49,503 nt of DNA from Curtobacterium luteum (GTDB taxonomy: Bacteria; Actinomycetota; Actinomycetes; Actinomycetales; Microbacteriaceae). The first letter of the stretch is position 1, and every line of letters starts with the position of its first letter. The DNA lies in NCBI RefSeq assembly GCF_014646995.1, contig NZ_BMOI01000020.1:1-49503 (forward strand). The letters run 5' to 3'. The notes under the pieces are model-generated. The model had not been told where the DNA came from. It saw only the letters and a program-made list of their open reading frames with translations, and ran no database searches. The translations under genes and the position numbers were made by a program. This document shows positions 39,635-47,433 of this stretch, piece by piece.

Positions 39635-40705
39635 ATGACTGACGGAGGTCGGCAAACGTCTCGACGGCATCACACCGTGCCGAAGTTCTACCTGCGCGGC
39701 TTCGCGGACGGTGACACGCTCCTGACGGTCCCGCTGCCCGGGGAACGGCGGTACAAGCAGTCCGTGAACAGTGCTGCCGTTGAGACCGACTTCTACGCCC
39801 TGCCGGGGCATGACGGTGGCGATGACGTCCTCGAGCGGGCGCTTGCGGAAGTCGAGGCCCCGACGGCTGCGATCATCGCGCAGATCGCGTCAGGCGTGTG
39901 GCCGCTCCCATCGGCGGACCGTCAGGCGCTCGCCTTCTTCATCGCGTTGCAAAGCACTCGCACACAGACGCAGCGCCGCACCGTGGATTCACTCGAAGCA
40001 CAGCTGGCGCGTCTGCAAATCGGTGTCGGCGGACGCGAGCTCTTCACGCAGCAGCTCCAACGAGCGGACCCGCAAGTCACGAACGACACCGTCGATCGGA
40101 TGTGGGCCGAAGCGATACGCCCCGAAGGGCCGCCCTTGCGGGTGAGCAGCATCGAGTTCGCCGACCAGATGCTCTCCAGCGCGACCCAGATCCTCCCGTA
40201 CATCCTCGGACGTCCGTGGACGCTCGTCCGGTTCGATCGCAGATCGCTCGTGACCTCTGATCATCCCGTGTCCCTCGTCACGCCAGCCGATGCGTCCCCC
40301 TGGGAAGGTGTCGGCTACGCCACTGCAGCAGGCATCATCATGCCGCTGACGCGCGAGCTCGGCCTGGTGATGGGGGACCCGATGGTCTTCGCCGAGCACA
40401 TCTCGGTCGATCGCGTGGCAGCTGGCGAGCTCGACATGACACTCCCGCTCGGGAGCACTCAGATGGAGCGCTTCTTCAACGAACACACCGTGGGATTCGC
40501 GAGCAAATGGCTCTTCCTGCATCCGAAGGACGGGCGATTCCTTCCCGAGGACCTGCCCGAGCCGAACCCGACTCGGATGGAGATGGGGAGCCAGGCCCGG
40601 GAGTTCAACGGGGAGCCCTGGGGCCGTGCGAGCGCGGGTGGTCGTGACGACTCAGTTCCGGCTCGGTCTATCATTCGAACACACGTTCGATTGGAGATGC
40701 CATGA
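39635..40705 (+). CDS. DUF4238 domain protein
   Basis: The 356-residue protein has the DUF4238 pattern: RRHHTVPKFYLRGFADGD at the N-terminus (10-27), a helical middle (TAAIIAQIASGVWPL, ALAFFIALQSTRT) and a late SLVTSDHPVSLVTP, typical of this family. Function is unknown; family members are scattered and often in mobile DNA. It uses more A/T-ending codons (CAA, TTG, ACT) than the chromosomal neighbours. The last 12 residues (SIIRTHVRLEMP) are encoded by the promoter and LexA box of the next gene. The original 3' end was therefore probably lost at the island border, and the ATGA overlap is by chance. Confidence 0.75.
   Translation: MTDGGRQTSRRHHTVPKFYLRGFADGDTLLTVPLPGERRYKQSVNSAAVETDFYALPGHDGGDDVLERALAEVEAPTAAIIAQIASGVWPLPSADRQALAFFIALQSTRTQTQRRTVDSLEAQLARLQIGVGGRELFTQQLQRADPQVTNDTVDRMWAEAIRPEGPPLRVSSIEFADQMLSSATQILPYILGRPWTLVRFDRRSLVTSDHPVSLVTPADASPWEGVGYATAAGIIMPLTRELGLVMGDPMVFAEHISVDRVAAGELDMTLPLGSTQMERFFNEHTVGFASKWLFLHPKDGRFLPEDLPEPNPTRMEMGSQAREFNGEPWGRASAGGRDDSVPARSIIRTHVRLEMP
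40669..40690 (+). promoter_or_regulatory. SOS box (LexA site) and -10 of the small SOS gene
   Basis: TCGAACACACGTTCGA (40675-40690) matches TCGAAC-N4-GTTCGA perfectly and directly follows a -10-like TATCAT (40669-40674). Bound LexA would cover the transcription start of the gene beginning at 40702. The spacer ACAC is the reverse complement of the GTGT at the left border box. Confidence 0.85.
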
Positions 40706-41049
40706 GTCGACGCCGCGCCGACCGCTGGCCGAGCAGCGAACTCCGCACAGGCGAATACCGCACAGTGCCGGCAGATGTCTCGCGGGCTGCGGTCAACGAG
40801 TTCCTGACCCGTCCGTACCCGGTGAGCCTCACGCGCGAGGAGATCGGCCCGGATGCACCCGTCCCGGTCTCGGACGGGGACACCGTCGACGTCTGGCTGC
40901 GGTTCGTCGAGGTGCGCGTGCAGGAGCGGGCGGTCGTCGTCGCGTACACGGACCGGGCGGTGCAGGTGGAGGTCATCCGGCGGGACGGATCGCGGTACCG
41001 GGTGTGGGTGTGGCAGGGCGCGGTGACGATGCCGGGTCGGGAGCGTTGA
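40702..41049 (+). CDS. SOS-regulated small conserved protein
   Basis: This 115-residue protein of unknown function starts with a basic segment (SRRRADRW) and has a beta-rich C-terminal half (VDVWLRFVEVRVQERAVVVAYTDRAVQVEVIRRDGSRYRVWVW). The middle TRPYPVSLTREEIG is a conserved-looking motif in Microbacteriaceae proteins of this sort, and I recall such genes near the damage-inducible imuA/imuB/dnaE2 genes. A consensus LexA box 11 nt upstream supports DNA-damage induction. The DUF4238 gene overlaps its start, but that looks accidental. No enzyme motif is visible. Confidence 0.75.
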   Translation: MSRRRADRWPSSELRTGEYRTVPADVSRAAVNEFLTRPYPVSLTREEIGPDAPVPVSDGDTVDVWLRFVEVRVQERAVVVAYTDRAVQVEVIRRDGSRYRVWVWQGAVTMPGRER

Positions 41050-41101
41050 CGATGGACGACAGCGCCTGGGCGATCCACAGGAGACCGAACGAACGGTTCA
41101 T
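41048..41101 (-). pseudogene. Possible remnant of an MFS transporter N-terminus
   Basis: On the minus strand an ATG opens MNRSFGLLWIAQALSSIV, the usual first membrane-helix start of major facilitator transporters. Similarity is lost exactly where the SOS gene ends on the other strand. The frame continues antisense through that gene without family features. It looks like a small leftover of a deleted gene. Confidence 0.35.
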
Positions 41102-41181
41102 GGTCAGGTGCGCGAGGGCTGCGTGGGGAGGAGCGGTCCTCGAGCTCGCTCCGCGACGCCGCGTTCCCCGTGAGCCCCGGG

Positions 41182-42087
41182 TCACCGCGTCCAGAACTCC
41201 TCGGGCCGACGCCCCGCCCGGAACCCGAACGACTCGAGCATCGCCGTCGCCTCGGGGAACCCGGTGGCGAGGGCGTCCGCGGTGTGCGCATCGCTCCCGA
41301 ACGTGACCGCCCGGCCGCCTTCCTCCGCCCACCACTGCGGGACCCACGACCAGAGCCGTCGGGTGTTCATCTCGAGGGCCCGACCGGACGATGCTATCGC
41401 GCGCATCCCCGAGCGGAACCCCTCCTCGAACTCGCGGGGGTCGAACGGGCCGGCGGTGGCGCTCGGCCAGGAACGGACGGCGTAGTCGATGTGGGTGAAG
41501 ACCGCGAAGGAGACCGAGCCGGCGACCATGCGCGGGATCTCGGCGAGGTACGCCCACATGACGTCGGCAGGCGGCCGGTACCGGTAGAGCGTCGACGGTT
41601 CGGTCCGGGCCCCGGCATCGTGTGCGGCACCTCGAGCAGCGCCGTCCGCGCCCGATCCTGCACCCGCGTCACCCTCTTCGAACGGCAGCATGTGCAGCGA
41701 CCCGTTGACCCGGTCGACCCGGCGGACGACGTCGGCCGCCGCAGCGTCCCACAGGTGCGGTTGCCCGAACTCGACGCCGGTCAGGATCGTGAGCTCCGGG
41801 AAGTCGTACCGACAGCGGTCGATGGCGGCGAGGTACCCGTCGAGGTCGAGCGGCGGCAATCGCACCCGGCCGTCCACGCCCACGAGGGTGTGGGCGTGCG
41901 ATCCGAGGTCCTCCGGCCCGGCCACCCAGTGGTCCTCGAGGTCGAGGTGCTCGGTGAACACGAGGGCCGGCAGTCCGATGCGCACCGCCCGCTCGCAGGT
42001 CCGCCGCATCGAGCCGACGGACGACGGGTCCGATCCGGCGTCCCATGAGAACTCGCTGTGCACGTGCGCGTCGGCGGGCAGCGTCAT
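41182..42087 (-). CDS. PHP-domain phosphoesterase, histidinol-phosphatase type
   Basis: This 301-residue metal-dependent phosphoesterase of the PHP family has motif I DAHVHSEFSWD (6-16), motif II TEHLDLEDHW, the middle GVEFGQPHLWD and the last metal motif FGSDAHTAD. These residues build the trinuclear metal site. The closest known function is L-histidinol phosphatase (HisK type), but no his genes are nearby and the domain also occurs in DNA repair. It carries an internal 30-residue Gly/Ala-rich insertion (about 140-165). ATG of MTLPADAHVH chosen; there is an earlier ATG 12 codons upstream. Confidence 0.85.
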   Translation of the reverse strand: MTLPADAHVHSEFSWDAGSDPSSVGSMRRTCERAVRIGLPALVFTEHLDLEDHWVAGPEDLGSHAHTLVGVDGRVRLPPLDLDGYLAAIDRCRYDFPELTILTGVEFGQPHLWDAAAADVVRRVDRVNGSLHMLPFEEGDAGAGSGADGAARGAAHDAGARTEPSTLYRYRPPADVMWAYLAEIPRMVAGSVSFAVFTHIDYAVRSWPSATAGPFDPREFEEGFRSGMRAIASSGRALEMNTRRLWSWVPQWWAEEGGRAVTFGSDAHTADALATGFPEATAMLESFGFRAGRRPEEFWTR

Positions 42088-42190
42088 GGAACCGACCCTG
42101 CCACCGGGCAGCACCGGCGGCAAGGCCGGTCACGACACCGGAGCGCCGCAGAACACCGGTGACGCCGCTACCGCGGATGCGGCTGTCTCG

Positions 42191-43762
42191 TCAGCGCCGG
42201 CGGCGGACGCCTCCGCGCACGGCGGTGATCGCGGCGCCACCGAGGAGCAGGCCTGCTGCCCAGGGCAGCAGGCCCAGCGCGTCCGAACCGGTGTAGGCGA
42301 GCTCGGTGCGGGTCGTCGTCGGGACGGTCCGCACGGTCGTGACCGCGGTGGGTCGCACGGCGACGTTGAACGCCGTCGCGAAGTCCTGCGCCGACACCGT
42401 CAGTCGGTGGGTCGACGCCTGCGGGAACGTCACGTCGGCCCGGCCGGTCCACTCCTCGTCCGGCGCGATGACGTCCGAGGCGTGGTCGGAGGTCACGGTC
42501 ACCGGCGTGGGCGTCCAGTCGTCGGCGTGCACGGCGTTGCCGAACCGGTCGACGAGGTCGCCGCCGACGAGGAGGGTGCCGCCCTGGTCGATCGTCGGCT
42601 GGCCGCCCTCGAAACCGGACCCGAACGTGATGTAGCCGTCGCCGTCACGGGTCGTCTCGTTCTGGAACGTCCACACGGTGCCGTCGCGCTCGATGACCCA
42701 GCTGGTCGAGTGTGCGGTGAGGACGGTGGACCGGTCCTCGGCGGTGACCTCGATGCCGAGCGGTGCCCCAGGGGTGGTCGTGAGGTGGACGTACTGCGAC
42801 ACGCTCGTGGTGCCGTCGGTCGCGACGATCCGGAAGGCGTACGTCCCGGCGTAGTCCGAGGTGCCGGACAGGACGCCGGTCGTGTGGTCGAGGGTGATCC
42901 CGTACGGCAGGAAGGACGAGTCGTCGCCGTCGGACTCCTCGGGCGACGCGTCGGCGTCCCAGTACTGCACGGAGTACGTCGGAGCAGGGAACCCGGTGGT
43001 GGCGAACGCGTGGCGGAACCGTTCGCCGGCGCCGGTGGTCAGCGTGACCGGGTCGTCCGGGGTCGACTGGTCGTCGAACGCGGGCGGCGCCGTCACCCGG
43101 GTGGTGCTCGCCGACCGTGGGTCGTCGGTGAGGGAGTCGACGGTGACCGTGATGACCTGGCCCGCGTCCGCGCGGGTCGGCGTGTAGGAGTCTCCGTCGG
43201 CCGCGAGGGTGGTGTCCCCGGCGCGCCAGGAGTACGTGACGGGGCCGGTGAACCCCGTCGCACGCGCGGTCAGCGTGGCGCCGACCGTCGGCGCGCCGTC
43301 GATCGTCACGGCGGTCGCGTCGGCCGAGGGGGACGCGGTGTCGGACGGGTCCGGGGACGACGAGGCCGCGGGTGTGGTCGGGTCCGAGGTCGCGGGAGTG
43401 CCGGCCGCGGTCCCGGCATCCGCAGGCGTCGCTGCATCCGGGCCGGCGGCACCCGAGCCGGCGGCACCCGAGCCGGCGGCACCCGTGCCGGCAGCACCCG
43501 AGTCGGCGGCGCCCGAGCCAGCGGCGCCGGTGTCGCTCGCCGCTCCTGCGTCTGCCGCTGTTCCGCCGGAGCTCCCCGTGTCCGCGGCAGCCGGGTCCGC
43601 CTGCTGCCCGACCACCGCGACGTCCGCGTCAGTCCCGGAGGTCGTGTCTGCGGCGACTGCGGCAGCGGGGCCCGCCACCCCGAGCAGGCCACCGAGCGTG
43701 ATGACGGCGACGAGTGTCCCCGCCGTGCAGGCGCGACGACGGTTCGGAGTGCGGTTCGGCAA
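42191..43762 (-). CDS. LAYTG-anchored surface protein
   Basis: This secreted protein of about 523 residues has a signal peptide (basic RRRACTAG, then a hydrophobic core ending in PAAAVA) and a C-terminal sorting signal LAYTG, hydrophobic helix and RRRR tail, for a class E-type sortase. After the signal comes a long Ala/Gly/Ser/Pro/Thr linker with five-residue GSGAA repeats, coded by 15-bp DNA repeats near 43.44-43.53 kb. Then come two or three Ig-like/cadherin-like beta domains (TIDGAPTVGATLTARATG; GVLSGTSDYAGTYAFRIVA). The TTG start has an AGGGGG site; a GTG nine codons earlier is possible. Probably an adhesin or cell-wall structural protein; no partner genes are nearby. Confidence 0.8.
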   Translation of the reverse strand: MPNRTPNRRRACTAGTLVAVITLGGLLGVAGPAAAVAADTTSGTDADVAVVGQQADPAAADTGSSGGTAADAGAASDTGAAGSGAADSGAAGTGAAGSGAAGSGAAGPDAATPADAGTAAGTPATSDPTTPAASSSPDPSDTASPSADATAVTIDGAPTVGATLTARATGFTGPVTYSWRAGDTTLAADGDSYTPTRADAGQVITVTVDSLTDDPRSASTTRVTAPPAFDDQSTPDDPVTLTTGAGERFRHAFATTGFPAPTYSVQYWDADASPEESDGDDSSFLPYGITLDHTTGVLSGTSDYAGTYAFRIVATDGTTSVSQYVHLTTTPGAPLGIEVTAEDRSTVLTAHSTSWVIERDGTVWTFQNETTRDGDGYITFGSGFEGGQPTIDQGGTLLVGGDLVDRFGNAVHADDWTPTPVTVTSDHASDVIAPDEEWTGRADVTFPQASTHRLTVSAQDFATAFNVAVRPTAVTTVRTVPTTTRTELAYTGSDALGLLPWAAGLLLGGAAITAVRGGVRRRR

Positions 43763-43970
43763 CGGGAGTCCCCCTCGGTCATCGGACACCAGGCGTTGCT
43801 GTCCGTTCGCGAAGCATAGGGGTCCTCGGGGCTCCGGTCCGTGCCACACGTTCGAGGGGGGAGTCGAGAAAGCCCTGGTCAGCGAGACGCACCGCCCCGA
43901 TCACTGAACGACTCTTCAGATGGAGTGTCGAACGAAGGGTCCGCGGCGGCCCCCTAGGATGGTCGAACAG

Positions 43971-44043
<73 letters not shown>

Positions 44044-44113
44044 CCCCGCGGGGACCGCTCCGCAGAGCCAGAGCCAGAGCCAGAGACCACCCCAGCGAGC
44101 GGAGGTGCGACCG

Positions 44114-45049
44114 GTGCGCACCACCCCGTCGCCCCGGACCGGCCTGGTCGCCGTCGTCGTCACCGCGGTCCTCTGGGGCACCACCGGCACCGCCGCCGCG
44201 ACCGCCGCGGTCGGCCCGCTCGCCATCGGTGCGGCCGCACTGGGGATCGGCGGACTCCTCCAGGCCGCCGTCGCCGTCGGGCCGCTCCAGAGGGCGCGGC
44301 CGGTGCTCCGCCGCCACCTCGGGCTGGTCCTGCTGGGCGGCATCGCGGTCGCGGTGTACCCGCTCGCGTTCTACAGCTCCATGCACACCGCGGGCGTCGC
44401 GATCGGCTCCGTGGTCTCGCTCGCATCCGCCCCGCTGGCGTCGGGCGTGCTCGAACGCGTGGTCGACCGCCGACCGCTCGGACGTGCGTGGGTGGCCGCC
44501 GCGGCGCTCGGGGTCCTCGGCAGCACCGTGCTCTGCCTGTCCGGCGTCGACAGCGGGCAGGCCCCGACCGACGCGCCCGCCGGCACCGACATCGGGTCGG
44601 GCGGCACGGTCCTCGGGATCCTCCTCGGACTCGTCGCCGGCGTCACGTACGCGGTGTACTCGTGGGCGGCCCACCGGCTGATGGTCGTCGGCGCGGGCCG
44701 TGCGGCGTCGATGGGGGCGGTCTTCGGCACGGGTGGCGTCCTGCTGCTGCCGGTCCTGGTCCTGACGGGCGGCGCGTTCCTGACCTCGTGGACGAACGTG
44801 CTGGCGGGACTGTACCTGGCGCTCGTCCCGATGTTCCTCGGCTACCTGCTCTTCGGCATCGGCCTCGCGACGATCCGCCCGAGCACGGCCACGACGGTGA
44901 CGCTCCTCGAACCGGCGGTCGCGACGGTCCTCGCGGTGCTCGTCGTGGGGGAGCGGCTCACCGCCCCCGGATGGGCGGGACTCGCGTGCATCGGGGTCGC
45001 GCTGGTGCTCCTGGTGGTCGCGCCCGTCGCGCGGCCGGCGCGGTCCTGA
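44114..45049 (+). CDS. EamA/DMT family exporter
   Basis: The 311-residue membrane protein has ten predicted membrane segments in two EamA repeats. The first has AVLWGTTGTAAATAAVGPLAIG and the second LVAGVTYAVYSWAAHRLM, both ending with Pro-rich helices such as LLEPAVATVLAVLVVGERLT. Members of this family export metabolites such as amino acids or nucleosides. GTG start with GCGGAGG 8 nt upstream. It lies 70 nt after the tRNA and ends at a hairpin terminator. Substrate unknown. Confidence 0.9.
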   Translation: MRTTPSPRTGLVAVVVTAVLWGTTGTAAATAAVGPLAIGAAALGIGGLLQAAVAVGPLQRARPVLRRHLGLVLLGGIAVAVYPLAFYSSMHTAGVAIGSVVSLASAPLASGVLERVVDRRPLGRAWVAAAALGVLGSTVLCLSGVDSGQAPTDAPAGTDIGSGGTVLGILLGLVAGVTYAVYSWAAHRLMVVGAGRAASMGAVFGTGGVLLLPVLVLTGGAFLTSWTNVLAGLYLALVPMFLGYLLFGIGLATIRPSTATTVTLLEPAVATVLAVLVVGERLTAPGWAGLACIGVALVLLVVAPVARPARS

Positions 45050-45067
45050 CCAGAGCGGCCACGGCCT

Positions 45068-45104
45068 GGAGGCGCGGTGCGCGTCCGACGTGCACCGCGC
45101 CTCC
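45068..45104. terminator. 13-bp stem terminator between convergent genes
   Basis: GGAGGCGCGGTGC (45068-45080) pairs perfectly with GCACCGCGCCTCC (45092-45104) around an 11-nt loop, between the ends of the EamA gene and the AI-2E gene. Same stem style as the other terminators. Confidence 0.75.
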
Positions 45105-45195
45105 TGGCTGCTGGTCGCGATGACGGGCGGTCGCCGCCGTCGGAGCGGCGCCCTGCGCGAGGTCGCGGACCCGGATCCCCGTGGTCCCGCTGCGT

Positions 45196-46320
45196 TCAGC
45201 CGACGGGCACGTCCTCGCGGCGCTTCTGCCGCCACGGCTCCGCAGGCTGGTCGGGCCCGTTCCACACCTGCACGACGCCCCACACCGCGGCGAGGAGCGG
45301 CACCGAGATGATCGCGCCGAACACGCCACCGAGGACGGTCCCGGCGGTGAGGCCGACGAGGATGACCAGCCCGTGCAGGCTCAGGGTCTTGCCCATCAGC
45401 ACCGGCTGGAGCAGGTTGCCCTCGACCTGGTTCACCAGCACGACGATGCCGACGACGACGACCGCCTGCACCGGCCCGACGGACACCAGGGTGACGAGCG
45501 CGGCGAGGGTGCCGGCGATGGGCGCGCCGATCATCGGGATGAACGAGGTGACGAACGCGACGACCGCCAGCGGGATCGTCAGCGGCACCCCGAGGATCGC
45601 CAGACCGGTGCCGATGGCGAGCGCGTCGAACGCGGCGATCGCGGCGGTCCCGCGGACGTAGCCGCCGAGTGTCTGCACGACGCGGTCCCCGACGCGACGA
45701 GCGCGGGCGTACTGCGCGCCGGTGAAGGGTCGGAGCAGGAACTCCCAGAGTGCCGGACCGTCCTTGAGGAAGAAGAACAGGATCACCGCCATCAGCACGG
45801 CCCCGGTCGCGAAGTTCGTCACGGCGGAGATGCCGGCGATGGCACCGGAGCCGAACTGCGGGCTCGTCACGAAGGACACCACGCCGTCGACCGCGTCGTC
45901 GATCTGGCCGTCCGTGACGTGCACCGGGAGGTCGTGCAGCACGTCCTGCAGCTGCTGCAGGCCGTCGACCGCGGAGGACTGGAGGCTCGACCACTGGTTC
46001 GCGACCGCCGCGATGAGCAGCCACGTGACGCCGGCCATCACGGCCAGCACGGCGAGGAAGCACGCGATCGTCGCGAGGGCCGAGGGCACCCCGTGCCGGC
46101 GGAGCCACGACACCAGCGGGTACAGCGCCGACGCCACGATGAGCGCGAGCAGCACCGGGATCGACACGAGGCTCAGGCGCACCGTTGCGAGGACCACCAC
46201 GGCCGCCACGACGAGGACGACCGACACCTGCAGGCAGCGCACGGCCAGCCGCCCGAAGCCGTCGGACCACACCGACCCCCGGCCGTCGATCGGAGCGGGG
46301 GAGCGGTGCAGGAAGGGCAT
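45196..46320 (-). CDS. AI-2E family transporter (permease)
   Basis: This 374-residue membrane protein of the PerM/AI-2 exporter family has about seven or eight membrane segments. The family's conserved C-terminal part is readable as AIGTGLAILGVPLTIPLAVVAF, FIPMIGAPIAGTLAAL and VNQVEGNLLQPVLMGKTLSLH. A central periplasmic region (about 125-170) contains the HDLPVHVTD segment. The family is linked to export of autoinducer-2 and to sodium/proton antiport, but function varies. ATG start. It has no evident partner. Confidence 0.9.
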   Translation of the reverse strand: MPFLHRSPAPIDGRGSVWSDGFGRLAVRCLQVSVVLVVAAVVVLATVRLSLVSIPVLLALIVASALYPLVSWLRRHGVPSALATIACFLAVLAVMAGVTWLLIAAVANQWSSLQSSAVDGLQQLQDVLHDLPVHVTDGQIDDAVDGVVSFVTSPQFGSGAIAGISAVTNFATGAVLMAVILFFFLKDGPALWEFLLRPFTGAQYARARRVGDRVVQTLGGYVRGTAAIAAFDALAIGTGLAILGVPLTIPLAVVAFVTSFIPMIGAPIAGTLAALVTLVSVGPVQAVVVVGIVVLVNQVEGNLLQPVLMGKTLSLHGLVILVGLTAGTVLGGVFGAIISVPLLAAVWGVVQVWNGPDQPAEPWRQKRREDVPVG

Positions 46321-46454
46321 GACGTCCTCGGGGTCGTGGGCGGTGGAACGGGCCGGACCCCGTCGTCACCGCACCGACGCTACCGACGGGGCGGCGGTCG
46401 TGCTCAGCGGAGGGCGGTCGTCGGCGGCGCGCGGCGGTTCCTGAGAGGCCACGT

Positions 46455-46500
46455 GGCAGTCCCGGTGCACGAACGTCGAGGATCGTGCACCGGGACTGCC
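46455..46500 (-). terminator. 18-bp stem terminator after the SDR gene
   Basis: Perfect inverted repeat, arms 46455-46472 and 46483-46500, with a 10-nt loop, 27 nt past the SDR stop in the direction of transcription. It ends the two-gene dehydrogenase unit. Confidence 0.8.
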
Positions 46501-46527
46501 CGCTGCGGAATCGAGGAGCGCTCCGCG

Positions 46528-47433
46528 TCAGGGCGTGACCATGCCGCCGTTCACGTTGAGCGTCTCGCCGGCGACGTAGCTCGACTCCTGCGACGCGAGG
46601 AAGACGTACGCGGGCGCCAGCTCGGCCGGCTGCGCGGCCCGGCCCATGGGTGACTCGCTCGACCCGAACTCCGGCAGCGTCGACGGGTCCACCCCGCCGC
46701 TCGGCTGCAGCACCGTCCACGTCGGCCCGGGGGCGACGACGTTCACGCGGATGCCCCGCTCGACGAGCAGCTGCGACAACCCCTTCGAGAAGTTGTTGAT
46801 CGCGCCCTTCGACGCGGCGTAGTCGAGGCGGTCGGGTGCGGGCTTGTACGCCTCCATGGAGGCCGTGGTCGTGATCGTCGAGCCCGGGCGCAGGTGGGGG
46901 AGTGCCGCCTTCACGAGCCGGAACAGGCCGAACACGTTGACGTCGAACGTCGCCTCGAACTGCTCGTCGGTGATGTCGAGCAGGTCCGGCTGCCACCGCT
47001 GCTTGCCGGCGACGCTGACGAGCGCGTCGAGCCCGCCGAGTCCCGCGACCGCCCGCTCGACGAGATCGTTCGCGTAGGCCCGGTCGCGGAGGTCGCCCGG
47101 GATCGCGACGGCGGTGCGTCCGGCCGCCTCGACCTGCTCGATGACGTGGTCGGCGTCCGACTGCTCGTCGGGCAGGTACGCGAGCGCGACGTCCGCGCCC
47201 TCCCGGGCGAACGCGATCGCGACGGCTGCGCCGATGCCCGAGTCCGCGCCGGTGACGAGGGCCTTCCGGCCCGCCAGCCGACCGGTCCCGCGGTAGCTCG
47301 ACTCGCCGAGGTCGGGGACCGGGTCCATCTGCGACTGCAGCCCCGGTTCCTCCTGGGTCTGCGGTTCGGGGGAGACGTCGGGGTACCGGCTCCGCGGGTC
47401 GCCGAAGGCGTACTGGTCCTCGGGGGCGCTCAT
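46528..47433 (-). CDS. Short-chain dehydrogenase/reductase, YghA/GSP39 type
   Basis: This 301-residue SDR has the extended N-terminus typical of the YghA/GSP39 branch (MDPVPDLGESSYRGTGRL, about 36-53) before the Rossmann motif VTGADSGIG (59-67). The catalytic Tyr and Lys are in DYAASKGAI, and PGPTWT follows. It uses NAD(P)H on an aldehyde, ketone or alcohol. Relatives are stress-induced in other bacteria. It overlaps the alcohol dehydrogenase by ATGA and is its downstream partner. Confidence 0.92.
   Translation of the reverse strand: MSAPEDQYAFGDPRSRYPDVSPEPQTQEEPGLQSQMDPVPDLGESSYRGTGRLAGRKALVTGADSGIGAAVAIAFAREGADVALAYLPDEQSDADHVIEQVEAAGRTAVAIPGDLRDRAYANDLVERAVAGLGGLDALVSVAGKQRWQPDLLDITDEQFEATFDVNVFGLFRLVKAALPHLRPGSTITTTASMEAYKPAPDRLDYAASKGAINNFSKGLSQLLVERGIRVNVVAPGPTWTVLQPSGGVDPSTLPEFGSSESPMGRAAQPAELAPAYVFLASQESSYVAGETLNVNGGMVTP

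Noticed and set aside
39635..41049. Operon of DUF4238 gene and SOS gene based on ATGA overlap
   Set aside because: The overlap runs through a complete promoter and LexA box of the second gene, so it is better explained by a junction.
40973..41557. 194-codon minus-strand ORF over the PHP gene end and SOS gene
   Set aside because: Only the short MFS-like start at 41048-41101 has any protein character; the rest is shadow of two real genes.
45196..46320. Autoinducer-2 signalling system
   Set aside because: Only the permease family name suggests it; there is no luxS, lsr or receptor gene in the window.
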